A stretch of 64,000 bases of DNA from a virus. Where the stretch lies: positions 1 through 64,000 of the IMG/VR virus record IMGVR_UViG_3300028197_000982; one strand, written 5' to 3'. Shown here one piece after another: positions 23,310 to 32,011 of this stretch (positions within the stretch are counted from its first letter, which is position 1; each line of letters opens with the position of its first letter). The notes beneath the pieces were generated by a model. The model had not been told where the DNA came from and ran no database searches. It worked only from the letters and a program-made list of their open reading frames with translations. Position numbers and translations under genes: made by a program.

Positions 23310-24608
23310 ATGTATTCTAACGAACAACTTAATGCTATACATTCTTCAAAGATAGGTTTTGAATTTGAGTTCTTTTCAAATGAAAACCTTGATCTTACAA
23401 AGGATAGTTTAGCTCGTACTTTAAATAAATCAATCAGAGTAGAGGAAAAGGCTCATAGTGATTTTACTCCAACAGAAAATATCTTTAAATTAGAACCAGA
23501 TAATTCCGGCGGAACCGGAATGATTGAATTAGTAACTGGTCCATTACCATTTGTTGAGGCTAAGATAATCATGGCTAAAACTTTAAAATGGATTAGAGAA
23601 AATGGAAAGACTAATGAAAGATGCTCTATTCATATCAACCTTGCATTTGATGGAAAGAAGTTAGGACCAATTGTTAATATGTCTAAATTAGATGTAGGTA
23701 AATTCGTACTTAATTTTGATGAGAACAAAGTATATGAAGCTTTTCCAAATAGAAGAGATTCTGTTTATGCAAAGTCTATAAAGTTTATAGTTCCTTTAAG
23801 TGGTATGACTCAACCTTCACCAGAAAAAAATCTTTGGAAAAACTATATGTTTGTCAAAGAGAAGTATTATGGTATTAATTTTGAAAAGCTACAAAAGGGT
23901 TATATTGAATTTAGATATCTTGGTGGAGCTGATTATGAAAAGAAGTATTCTACAATACTTTCAATGACTGAACATTTTATTACTTCGTTATATGAAACTT
24001 TAGTTAATCCACAATATAACGAAACAGATTTAAAAGTTTTAGATAAGATTTTAGAAAAACATAAAACTGTTATTGAATCTTATAGAACCTATTCCTCATT
24101 TAAAGAAAAATTTCCTAAAATACATTTAATGATTGATCTGCAAACATATGATCAAATTGTTGAAATGTACTATCCTAAAATTAGAGAAAAGATTTTTGAT
24201 TTAATTACTAAGGCTGATATGAATGAAGGTTTAATTAATTATGATGCTGATAGTGGAAGAATACAAATAAAAGATGCTAAATTAATGAGATGCTTTGAGA
24301 TTATTGGTGTTGATATTGTTGATTCAGTTATACAAGGTAATATTATAAATTGTGATATCTTTGGCTGTGATTTAAAAAATACATCAGTGTTTGAATCTAA
24401 TCTTTTTGGTGCTACCGTTGCTGAAGATTGTAAAATAGAAGAATCATATGTTAGTAGAAATGTAATATGTGAAGAAAGTTATGTATTCGGTAAAAGAGGA
24501 GTATTTAGCGGGGAGATGATTGGTGGTATATTTAGACAAGGTAGAGCAACGCCTCTTGCTAGGTTTGGTGATAAAACCGAGGTAATAGAAATAGAAAAAA
24601 TTAAGTAA
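23310..24608 (+). CDS. Amidoligase-like protein with C-terminal beta-helix
   Basis: 432 residues. Residues 1-250 match the amidoligase (COOH-NH2 ligase) pattern: I-G-F-E-F-E-F with Glu18 and Glu20, a G-T-G-M-I-E-L-V-T-G-P-L strand, C-S-I-H-I-N-L, and Y-I-E-F-R-Y-L-G-G. These enzymes belong to the glutamine-synthetase/ATP-grasp-like ligases that form amide or peptide bonds. Residues ~325-415 are a pentapeptide-like ladder (VIQGNIINCDIFGCDLKNTSVFES and further N/D-x-x-[IVF] repeats), suggesting a beta-helix. Substrate is unknown; peptide tagging or envelope modification are known themes of the superfamily. It sits among virion genes with its own promoter-like element. Confidence 0.7.
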   Translation: MYSNEQLNAIHSSKIGFEFEFFSNENLDLTKDSLARTLNKSIRVEEKAHSDFTPTENIFKLEPDNSGGTGMIELVTGPLPFVEAKIIMAKTLKWIRENGKTNERCSIHINLAFDGKKLGPIVNMSKLDVGKFVLNFDENKVYEAFPNRRDSVYAKSIKFIVPLSGMTQPSPEKNLWKNYMFVKEKYYGINFEKLQKGYIEFRYLGGADYEKKYSTILSMTEHFITSLYETLVNPQYNETDLKVLDKILEKHKTVIESYRTYSSFKEKFPKIHLMIDLQTYDQIVEMYYPKIREKIFDLITKADMNEGLINYDADSGRIQIKDAKLMRCFEIIGVDIVDSVIQGNIINCDIFGCDLKNTSVFESNLFGATVAEDCKIEESYVSRNVICEESYVFGKRGVFSGEMIGGIFRQGRATPLARFGDKTEVIEIEKIK

Positions 24609-24612
24609 AGAT

Positions 24613-25479
24613 ATGGCTAGGAATAAAAGTTGGTGCAACCCAGATTCACAGGAATGTTTAGATGCACTCATAAAGGAAATTAATGATGATTTAACAGTAG
24701 GTTGTCAAATACCTTTTACAGTACCTAAAAAGGAATTAGCTCATATCATAAATAGGGCAAAGGATTACTTTTATAAAATATATGAAGATAGCGTTGAAGA
24801 AATGTTTATTGCATTACCTGCTACTGCATGGGGTGAATCTGCATTTAGACAAGGCATAAGCCATAATGACCAAACCGGTGCTACGCCTAATAAGCTAACT
24901 GAAAAGGATGTTAACAATCCCAGGGGTGTTGTAAAAATGCCGTCTACTGTTTGGGCTGTTAATAATGTATTCCAAATAAATGGTTTTTCTGGTGAAGATG
25001 GTGGTTTTGGTAGTAATTCATTTTCTGCTGGTGATATTGATTTTTCATTAGATAAATTTATATACTCTGATGTGTATGGTGCAGGTCTTGGTTCTGAAGA
25101 ATTAATGTATTATGTTATTAATGCTAAATATGTTGATAATGCAAGACAGGCTTTACAGGCGCAAATCTCTTATAATTATAATAGGCTTACTAAGAAATTT
25201 AGATTTATGGGAGAACTTCCTAAAAGAGGAGCGTGTATATTTCAGGTTTATAATACTATTCCTGACTGTGATCTTTTTCAAGACGAGGCTTTTATAAGAT
25301 ACTGTATAGGTATGGCTAAAATACAATTATCTAGAATATTAGGTACATTTCAATTTAACTTACCTGGTAATATTACTATTAATTACGATTTAATCTCTAG
25401 TGAAGGTAGAGAAGAGGTTGATGCTATCGTTGAAGAAATAAAAGGTGATGAAGGTGTTGATTATTTTTTCACAGGATAA
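24613..25479 (+). CDS. Virion structural protein (possible neck or tail completion)
   Basis: 288 residues, no signal peptide. Helical N-terminus (L-I-K-E-I-N-D-D-L-T, I-N-R-A-K-D-Y-F-Y-K-I-Y-E-D), a glycine-rich middle (VFQINGFSGEDGGFG), then Y-Y-V-I-N-A-K-Y and a C-terminal module with A-K-I-Q-L-S-R-I-L-G-T-F-Q-F-N-L-P-G and E-E-V-D-A-I-V-E-E-I-K-G-D-E-G-V-D-Y-F-F. Helical proteins with this kind of C-terminus are common beside baseplate wedge genes in T4-like phages, but I cannot name the T4 equivalent. Four bases separate it from the amidoligase-like gene. Confidence 0.55.
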   Translation: MARNKSWCNPDSQECLDALIKEINDDLTVGCQIPFTVPKKELAHIINRAKDYFYKIYEDSVEEMFIALPATAWGESAFRQGISHNDQTGATPNKLTEKDVNNPRGVVKMPSTVWAVNNVFQINGFSGEDGGFGSNSFSAGDIDFSLDKFIYSDVYGAGLGSEELMYYVINAKYVDNARQALQAQISYNYNRLTKKFRFMGELPKRGACIFQVYNTIPDCDLFQDEAFIRYCIGMAKIQLSRILGTFQFNLPGNITINYDLISSEGREEVDAIVEEIKGDEGVDYFFTG

Positions 25480-25508
25480 TTTATAATCTAAGACCCTCAA
25501 AAAATGTA

Positions 25509-25535
25509 GAGAATATATAATAAAAGAATATTCTC
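25509..25535 (+). promoter_or_regulatory. Late-promoter-like element within an inverted repeat
   Basis: GAGAATAT (25509-25516) and ATATTCTC (25528-25535) form a perfect eight-base inverted repeat ending one base before ATG 25537. GAATATATAA (25511-25520) lies inside it, starting 26 bases before the ATG. Confidence 0.5.
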
Positions 25536-25536
25536 A

Positions 25537-25902
25537 ATGATTAAAGAAATATACAGTAGAGACGTAGATGCACCGAAGTACAATGATGATGTAATTGAGG
25601 TGACAGATCAGTTACAGCAGCTTATCCTTAAGATAGAGAATTGTTTGTTTACAAGACAAGGTGATGTGCTAGGTTCTCCTAATATGGGATGTAATTTAGA
25701 TGATCTTGTCTTTTCTTTAGTATTAAATGAATCTGTTATTGCACAGAAAATCAGTACTCAGATTCAAACATATTGCTTAAACAGCAGTAGTAGCCAATTT
25801 GGCATAGATGTAAGAGTACAATTTTACAGCTTAGTTGATAGGAGCGGTTGTTTAGTTGATATTTTTGTAAATGAAGAAAGAGTCATTGGGGCTTTGTTTT
25901 AA
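25537..25902 (+). CDS. 25: Baseplate wedge protein gp25-like
   Basis: 121 residues, close to T4 gp25. It shows the gp25/lysozyme-like wedge pattern: E-V-T-D-Q-L-Q-Q-L-I-L-K-I-E-N helix, the conserved turn after it (G-S-P-N-M-G-C-N-L-D-D-L-V-F), then a helix with Q-K-I-S-T-Q-I-Q-T-Y and strands I-D-V-R-V-Q-F-Y and L-V-D-I-F-V-N. gp25 forms part of the conserved wedge core and helps trigger sheath contraction. The following gene is gp6-like, its partner in the wedge, which strengthens the call. Confidence 0.8.
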   Translation: MIKEIYSRDVDAPKYNDDVIEVTDQLQQLILKIENCLFTRQGDVLGSPNMGCNLDDLVFSLVLNESVIAQKISTQIQTYCLNSSSSQFGIDVRVQFYSLVDRSGCLVDIFVNEERVIGALF

Positions 25903-25921
25903 AATAAAAATAAAATAGTTA

Positions 25922-27778
25922 ATGTCATTTTTTAGTAAAACCAGAATTAAAGCAACAGAGTTATTCTTTGATGCATTCCAATATCTACAACGTCAATATG
26001 ACCAGGCAGGTGAAGTGTTTACACCAGCATCGCCGTTTGGGCAAATTCTTACTGTTGTTGCTAACTTAGGAGAACTTATTCTATTTTATATTGAAGCCGT
26101 TGGAACTGAACTTAATATTAGCAGAGCAAGAAATATAGAATCTATTTACGGTTTATCAAGATTAACAGGCCATGATCCTACTAGAGGAATATCTGCACAA
26201 GGGATTATAGGATTAAGATTAAATACTTCGGCAGCATCATTAGTTGAAGGTGATTACGTACAAATATTAAATTATGCGCCATTAGAAATAGGTCAAAATA
26301 GTTTAATGTATTTTATAAAATTTGATAGTGATTATATAAGATTAGAAAAAACATCGAGGCAATTTGTTAATGTTGAGCTTATACAAGGTAAGAGAGAAGA
26401 TCAAACTTTTACAGGAACTGGGCTGGATTTACAAAGTTATAACTTAACTACAAAAGAGCCTACAGATCAATATATGGTTGATGTACATGTAGATGGTAAG
26501 TTATGGAAAAATGTTAATTCATTATATGATATGAATAATGGCGAGGAATGCGTTATGGTTAAAACTAGTGTTAACGGTGGATTAACATGTTTCTTTGGAA
26601 ACAAACAATTTGGTGAACCGCCTGCATTAGGATCTATTATTAAAGTTACTTATGTAAAGACTAGGGGCTCTGCTGGAAATATAGGAGGTAAGAATTTAGA
26701 TTTAAAATTTTTGGAGCCAGCTACCGATGCAACTGGCCAAGATGTTGACTTAAATACCGTTTTAGCATTAAACATTGTTAGAAACCCAATGTTTGGTTCT
26801 GACTCTGAAGATCCTTCATTTACTAGATTAATTGCTCCATATCAAAGTAATTCTTTTGTATTAGCTAACCCAAACAATTATATTTACTATTTAAGTAAGT
26901 ATGATTATTTTTCTTTTGTAGATGCATACAATACAAAGGATGATGAATATTTAGATGATGATAATATAGTATACTTATTTCTTATACCTGATATTGCTAA
27001 AAAGATAACAAGTGATAAAGATTATTTTACTGTTCCTGTTGATGAATTTTCAATGACGGCTGATGAAAAGGAAATGGTATATGAAATTTTAAACGAAAGC
27101 GGTAGACAAATAGTTACTGCTGAGGTTAGAATTAATGATCCTGTGATTAAAAGATATGCATTAAATATTGTAATAAGATATGTTGAAGGGTTTGATAAAG
27201 ATGAGATGCATGCTGCAATAAGAGAACAACTTAGTACTTATTTTATATACATTAATAGAAGAGATAGAATTCCAAGATCTGATATTATTTCAATAATTGA
27301 AAATGTAGATGGTGTTGATTCTGTAAATGTATTTTTTATATCGGAGGCTAATGAAAAAGCAATAGCTGATGGATTTTATGAAGTACCAGTGTATGGAACG
27401 GATCCTGTTACAGATCAAAAAGTATTAATAGAAACTAAAAAGGTAGAAATTAAAGAAGGTGAAGATCCTCAAATAGGTTTAGATGAATTTGGTGATGTTG
27501 TGATTGGTCCAGAAGATCTTGCTATCATAAGAGGTGGATGGGAAGATAGAAATGGAACATTATACGAAGTAGTACCTAATAAGAACGCTGTTAGTTCACT
27601 TAATATATTCTTTAAAGGTACTATTCCAAATAACCTATATAATAAAACTCAACAATCTAAGTTTCAAGATTTAAAAAGAACACGAGGGACAACGATTGCA
27701 ACATCAGGAAACTCAAGAAGTACAAACACTGGAAGGTTAAAAGATAACCCTACATTAAAAGCAATACAAGGAAAGTAA
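25922..27778 (+). CDS. 6: Baseplate wedge protein gp6-like (baseplate J family)
   Basis: 618 residues, similar in size to T4 gp6. The N-terminal helical half contains L-G-E-L-I-L-F-Y-I-E and R-A-R-N-I-E-S-I-Y-G-L-S-R-L-T-G-H, typical of the baseplate-J family, followed by strand-rich repeats. The C-terminal region includes Y-A-L-N-I-V-I-R-Y, then R-I-P-R-S-D-I-I-S-I-I-E-N-V-D-G-V-D-S-V-N-V, the hallmark dimerisation segment of gp6/gpJ. gp6 dimers form the wedge ring around the hub. The last 40 residues are a basic, Ser/Thr-rich tail. Confidence 0.85.
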   Translation: MSFFSKTRIKATELFFDAFQYLQRQYDQAGEVFTPASPFGQILTVVANLGELILFYIEAVGTELNISRARNIESIYGLSRLTGHDPTRGISAQGIIGLRLNTSAASLVEGDYVQILNYAPLEIGQNSLMYFIKFDSDYIRLEKTSRQFVNVELIQGKREDQTFTGTGLDLQSYNLTTKEPTDQYMVDVHVDGKLWKNVNSLYDMNNGEECVMVKTSVNGGLTCFFGNKQFGEPPALGSIIKVTYVKTRGSAGNIGGKNLDLKFLEPATDATGQDVDLNTVLALNIVRNPMFGSDSEDPSFTRLIAPYQSNSFVLANPNNYIYYLSKYDYFSFVDAYNTKDDEYLDDDNIVYLFLIPDIAKKITSDKDYFTVPVDEFSMTADEKEMVYEILNESGRQIVTAEVRINDPVIKRYALNIVIRYVEGFDKDEMHAAIREQLSTYFIYINRRDRIPRSDIISIIENVDGVDSVNVFFISEANEKAIADGFYEVPVYGTDPVTDQKVLIETKKVEIKEGEDPQIGLDEFGDVVIGPEDLAIIRGGWEDRNGTLYEVVPNKNAVSSLNIFFKGTIPNNLYNKTQQSKFQDLKRTRGTTIATSGNSRSTNTGRLKDNPTLKAIQGK

Positions 27779-27779
27779 C

Positions 27780-28049
27780 ATGAATAAATTTACAGAGAGA
27801 AGAACCGGTATGCCTAGTGTTTATAAAGCTACTTATGAAGAAGGTTGGGAATTAAAAAATTTAGGTAACGATTATAATGAAAATCTCATGAGAAATTCAT
27901 TTTCTAATTATATGTTTAGAAATGAAAGACTTGGTACCTTTATAGATTCATACTTAAAACCTATTATGACTTTTTGGATTAATAAAGTAAAGTACTTAAG
28001 AATTTATTATAATTTTGGTGTACCTAAAGACTATCAAAAAATAGATTAA
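27780..28049 (+). CDS. Small protein between wedge genes
   Basis: 89 residues, basic and aromatic-rich, with Y-K-A-T-Y-E-E-G-W-E-L, N-Y-M-F-R-N-E-R-L-G-T-F-I-D-S-Y and K-Y-L-R-I-Y-Y-N-F-G. No family recognised. One base separates it from gp6 and one from the next large gene, so it is translated as part of the wedge operon and is probably a small wedge component or adaptor. Confidence 0.55.
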   Translation: MNKFTERRTGMPSVYKATYEEGWELKNLGNDYNENLMRNSFSNYMFRNERLGTFIDSYLKPIMTFWINKVKYLRIYYNFGVPKDYQKID

Positions 28050-28050
28050 G

Positions 28051-31000
28051 ATGGTTAACAATTGGAAAAATTTAAATTTCTTTGATAAGAATGGAAAGTG
28101 TTATAATTTTGATTATGATTCATCTGAGGATAAATGGTCAGGTTCTATTTACCTGTCTGAAGTATCTATAGGACTATTTGAAGTTGGTCAGATATTTATA
28201 CTCGAGCAATTTGTTAACAAAAATACTAATACTAAAGCATTTGGTTTTCCTCATGGTATAGAAGTACCAACAGGAACTACAGGATCAACTAACGGTGTAT
28301 GTAATTGGTTGGTGGAATGGCAAACATCGGACCCAACTGAAATTATGCTATTTCAATTCAACATGAATTTCAATAGTGGGACACAAACATCATTAGAGAT
28401 GGAACCTGACGGTCCGCCTTTACAGATTATTACAGAATTAGAAGTACCTTTAGGATATGATCCTACTGAAACTGTTAGCCCAGATGGTTACATTGTAACA
28501 GATACTATTATCTCGGAGGCATTACAAATTAATATAGCAATAAGGTCAGAAGTTGAAAATACATATAAACGAACACTGTTAATTAAGGATGATTGTACAG
28601 GTAATGTTGTGGCTGAGATATTAGTATATGGTGAAACTATTTCCGAAGATGAGAGACTTAAGGTTATGACTCAGAATATGGGTTATAATGTTTTGGAATC
28701 TGATAGTGACATATTTAGAAATACAAATATTAAAGAATTACTTCCTAATTTTGAAGAAGTAAATTTAAAGAGAAAGGAAATAATGATGGAGGGTAGTAAT
28801 ATTTACCCCTTTATCGGTTCCTATAAAGGTTTAATAAATGCTATTAAATTCTTTGGTTATGATACTTTACAAGTAAAAGAATTCTGGAAAAATGTAGATG
28901 CAAACTCTCCTATGTTTGGTAAATATATTCAAAGTAATAATATAGCCCTCTTTGATCCTAAAGTACAGTTCAATGATAAGTCTATAACATTACCTAATAA
29001 AAAGTTTAGAAAAACTAGTTTATTTAGTTTAGTATATAGAATTAATGAAATAGTACCAGATAAGTATGATATAGAAGACTTACCTATAACCGAAGAGAAT
29101 TATGATTTTACCATCGAAGAAATTTTACTTAAGCTATTTGGATTAAAGAAAAAATTAGAAAATGAATTTTTACCGCTTAATGCTAGAATAAAAGATATTA
29201 CTGGTGAGGCTGATTTTTTCGGTTTATTAGAGGTTGTAAATACAATAAGTAGAAATGATAAGACAGAAATTGTAGCAGGAATAGATACTAATTTTAAGCT
29301 ATCTACTGATGATTGTATTTACATGGAAGATTTAAGATCGTTTAGCCAATTTTGTTTAGCATCTGAAGCTATAGTTGATATAGCCATTATAAATTACTGT
29401 AATGCATTTATTGCACCTATATCATCTGCGGTGGGTATTGGTAGAAACTTATTACTTGGCCCTATCACACCTGGAGAAGTTTATCCACCTTCACCTATTG
29501 GTCCTGATCTGAATGGCCCTTTAGGTAATCCTAGCGATGGGTCTAATTATTTAGTTAAAGATTTATCGGATGCATTTCTTGCGTATTTTACTAGGTACGC
29601 CCCTAAGCTAAGTAAAGTAGGTGCATGGCCTGATGGTGAATCTTCATATTACTTACCAGATAAACCAGATATACCTGTTGGTGCTATGACGGTTTTAGAA
29701 AATACGTCATTTAATAATATAACTTGGGATAATGTAGATTCTACATGGAATCAATTAAATGATGCAAATAAATTTTTTACATTTGATATTGATCCGCAAG
29801 GTGTTTTTGTTGGTGATGTGTTTACTGTTACTGACCCAGATACAAATACTGGTGCTACATATACCGCTACATTAGGAGATACCGACACTGATGTAAGAAA
29901 CGCGCTATACGATCAATTAATAAATTTAAAAACATCATTCACTGACCCTTGGTTATTTTGGGATATTACAAAGGAGAGTGGAGTTACTGGTGATGTGCTT
30001 AGGCTGTTCGGGCAAAATGTTGATAGACTAACAGTTACCTGTGAATCGTCCGTTGGTTCAGTATTGCTGTTTAGCCAATTGCCTGGAGAAACGCTATTTA
30101 CTTGGGAAGGTATTGAGAGAGGAAATTTTGATGAAATAGAATGGACTATTTATAAAGATGCTACTGATGTTTCACCTTCTTATTATAGAGTGTTCAGAGG
30201 ACCTATATCCCAATATAATAAATTACCATTAATACTACCGTATGTTGGTTTATATAGTGTGGAAATGAAGCTATTTGATCTCTATAACAATATATCATCC
30301 AACGTAAAGTCTGATTTTATTTGTGTAGAAAGTAGAGAAGTAGAATACTCTGGTTGGTACCAATCTAGGAAAGAAAATTATACTTGGAATAGTGAGTCTA
30401 AATATTTATGGAATGATTATGGGTCATTATGGAATTTACCAATTGAACCTTCTATAACATGGGCAGATGAAACACCAAGCCTATATTCCTCATTAGATAG
30501 AGTTAATGCTATTCTTAATAATTTTGGTTTAGGTACTTCTCCGGATTTTCAATTGTTAAATTATCAAGATGATGGTAAGGCCAGTTTTAGTGGACCTTAT
30601 AGATGGGATAACTTAACCACTGGTGGATGGAATGACACTTATCATTTATGGTGGGATATGACTAGTACTACAGGTGATACACCAGCGTTCTTTCAGTTTA
30701 AAGAAGTTATACCTGAAACTTATCTCAAAATAATTGATGAGAATGGGGAAACCGCTGAACATTATTTTGATTCCACTATTGATACTTTAGCTAAAGCCGC
30801 ATCAGGCTTAAACACTAGTAAAAATAAAATAATTAATAAGTATATTTATAATGTAGTATATGATGCTTCAAACAATCAAAAATTTATACAGGCAGTTTGT
30901 AGATATTTTGGAGTACATGGTGATTGGAAATATGTTGACATTGTATATGCAAACGGTGACAGGGTGTGTCCAACTACTGGAGTAACAGGTGTACCTTTCC

Positions 31001-31341
31001 CAACTGGTGAAACAGATTGTCCTAGTTTAATTTATAGAAAAGGTTTGCATAAAGCAAGTAATCCTACGTGGAATACTGCTAAGTTTATAAATAATGGTAA
31101 GACATTACCTAAAATGACTTGGTTAATGTTTGTTTATGATAAATGTAAGATACCTGGGAAGAATAAACCTAGATGGATTATTAAGAATACAACTAACTCA
31201 AACATGGCCGATATATATTTTGAGAGTAAATACTTAACATATCTGTTTAAGGAATCTGGTAAATACGAGATCACCCTTGAACTTACAGATACGAATGGGA
31301 ATAAATATAAAAAGGGTAGAAATATCCTAGTAATAAAATAG
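28051..31341 (+). CDS. Large baseplate wedge/tail protein (gp7-like by position)
   Basis: 1096 residues. In T4 the genes run 6, 7, 8, and gp7 has about 1030 residues, so both position and size suit a gp7 analogue. The N-terminal domain is strand-rich with W-L-V-E-W-Q-T; the middle includes a helix-rich section (EEILLKLFGLKKKLENEF) and an Ig/PKD-like region. There are repeated W-N-[SD] motifs (YTWNSESKYLWNDYGSLWN). The C-terminus (GKYEITLELTDTNGNKYKKGRNILVIK) is a PKD-like strand pair. Sequence identity to gp7 is not demonstrable here. Confidence 0.6.
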   Translation: MVNNWKNLNFFDKNGKCYNFDYDSSEDKWSGSIYLSEVSIGLFEVGQIFILEQFVNKNTNTKAFGFPHGIEVPTGTTGSTNGVCNWLVEWQTSDPTEIMLFQFNMNFNSGTQTSLEMEPDGPPLQIITELEVPLGYDPTETVSPDGYIVTDTIISEALQINIAIRSEVENTYKRTLLIKDDCTGNVVAEILVYGETISEDERLKVMTQNMGYNVLESDSDIFRNTNIKELLPNFEEVNLKRKEIMMEGSNIYPFIGSYKGLINAIKFFGYDTLQVKEFWKNVDANSPMFGKYIQSNNIALFDPKVQFNDKSITLPNKKFRKTSLFSLVYRINEIVPDKYDIEDLPITEENYDFTIEEILLKLFGLKKKLENEFLPLNARIKDITGEADFFGLLEVVNTISRNDKTEIVAGIDTNFKLSTDDCIYMEDLRSFSQFCLASEAIVDIAIINYCNAFIAPISSAVGIGRNLLLGPITPGEVYPPSPIGPDLNGPLGNPSDGSNYLVKDLSDAFLAYFTRYAPKLSKVGAWPDGESSYYLPDKPDIPVGAMTVLENTSFNNITWDNVDSTWNQLNDANKFFTFDIDPQGVFVGDVFTVTDPDTNTGATYTATLGDTDTDVRNALYDQLINLKTSFTDPWLFWDITKESGVTGDVLRLFGQNVDRLTVTCESSVGSVLLFSQLPGETLFTWEGIERGNFDEIEWTIYKDATDVSPSYYRVFRGPISQYNKLPLILPYVGLYSVEMKLFDLYNNISSNVKSDFICVESREVEYSGWYQSRKENYTWNSESKYLWNDYGSLWNLPIEPSITWADETPSLYSSLDRVNAILNNFGLGTSPDFQLLNYQDDGKASFSGPYRWDNLTTGGWNDTYHLWWDMTSTTGDTPAFFQFKEVIPETYLKIIDENGETAEHYFDSTIDTLAKAASGLNTSKNKIINKYIYNVVYDASNNQKFIQAVCRYFGVHGDWKYVDIVYANGDRVCPTTGVTGVPFPTGETDCPSLIYRKGLHKASNPTWNTAKFINNGKTLPKMTWLMFVYDKCKIPGKNKPRWIIKNTTNSNMADIYFESKYLTYLFKESGKYEITLELTDTNGNKYKKGRNILVIK

Positions 31342-31348
31342 AAAAGAA

Positions 31349-31993
31349 ATGGCAATTAGCGTAACAGAAATTCTTGGAACAGATTCTTTATCAGGATCCA
31401 GGCTAGTATTGAATGATAACTTCAATATTTTGACCAGTGAAATCAATGCAATGGAGGTTTACTTTAACCCTACGGCTGGTACTATCACTAACCTTAACGA
31501 TTTAAAAACCGAATCATTAAGAGTAGGATTAAGTACCATCTTATTAGATGTTAATGCTTCCACGTTTGATATTTTAACCAATGTTAATATGACAGGTAAC
31601 CTAAACCTTAATGGTGGTGGTTTAATTAGAAATGATGTAGATCCACAAACATTAAATGATGGGTTTGCGACAGGATCACCTGGAGTAATTACAGTTGGAA
31701 CTAGTACTGCAGTACCACCTTATACAGTTGAAAGGGTTGGTAATCAGACGGCAACAACAGTAACTATTCAACTTAACGATGGTTCAATAGGTCAAGAAAT
31801 ATTTTTTGTATATTCTGAAGCACAGACCGGTGTAATTAGTATTACCGGCGCAGTAACTCCATTAGTACTACCAGGTGGTACTAAAATTGATTTAGATGCG
31901 CAAGGTGAATCTGCTCACTTGTTATGTGTTAATGATGGTACAGGAAATGGGGTTTGGTTCTTAGTAGGTGGAACTGGATATACAATAAGTTAA
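31349..31993 (+). CDS. Fibre- or decoration-type virion protein
   Basis: 214 residues. The N-terminal ~40 residues (M-A-I-S-V-T-E-I-L-G-T-D-S-L-S, then L-N-D-N-F-N-I-L) resemble the N-terminus of the Hint-bearing fibre at 42777 (M-A-I-T-I-Q-D-L-L-S-S-D-T-V-S, I-N-F-N-F-D-Q-L), suggesting a shared attachment motif. Next comes a strand-rich segment and a compact C-terminal beta domain (V-T-I-Q-L-N-D-G, L-P-G-G-T-K-I-D-L-D) ending G-V-W-F-L-V-G-G-T. Such a layout fits a short fibre or collar protein. Confidence 0.55.
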   Translation: MAISVTEILGTDSLSGSRLVLNDNFNILTSEINAMEVYFNPTAGTITNLNDLKTESLRVGLSTILLDVNASTFDILTNVNMTGNLNLNGGGLIRNDVDPQTLNDGFATGSPGVITVGTSTAVPPYTVERVGNQTATTVTIQLNDGSIGQEIFFVYSEAQTGVISITGAVTPLVLPGGTKIDLDAQGESAHLLCVNDGTGNGVWFLVGGTGYTIS

Positions 31994-32011
31994 TAAAAAG
32001 AAAAACGATAC

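Noticed and set aside
25720-25760. LNE|S protease-like site in the gp25-like protein (also one in gp6)
   Set aside because: Neither protein has a capsid-targeting leader; isolated matches are expected by chance and show the site alone is not diagnostic.
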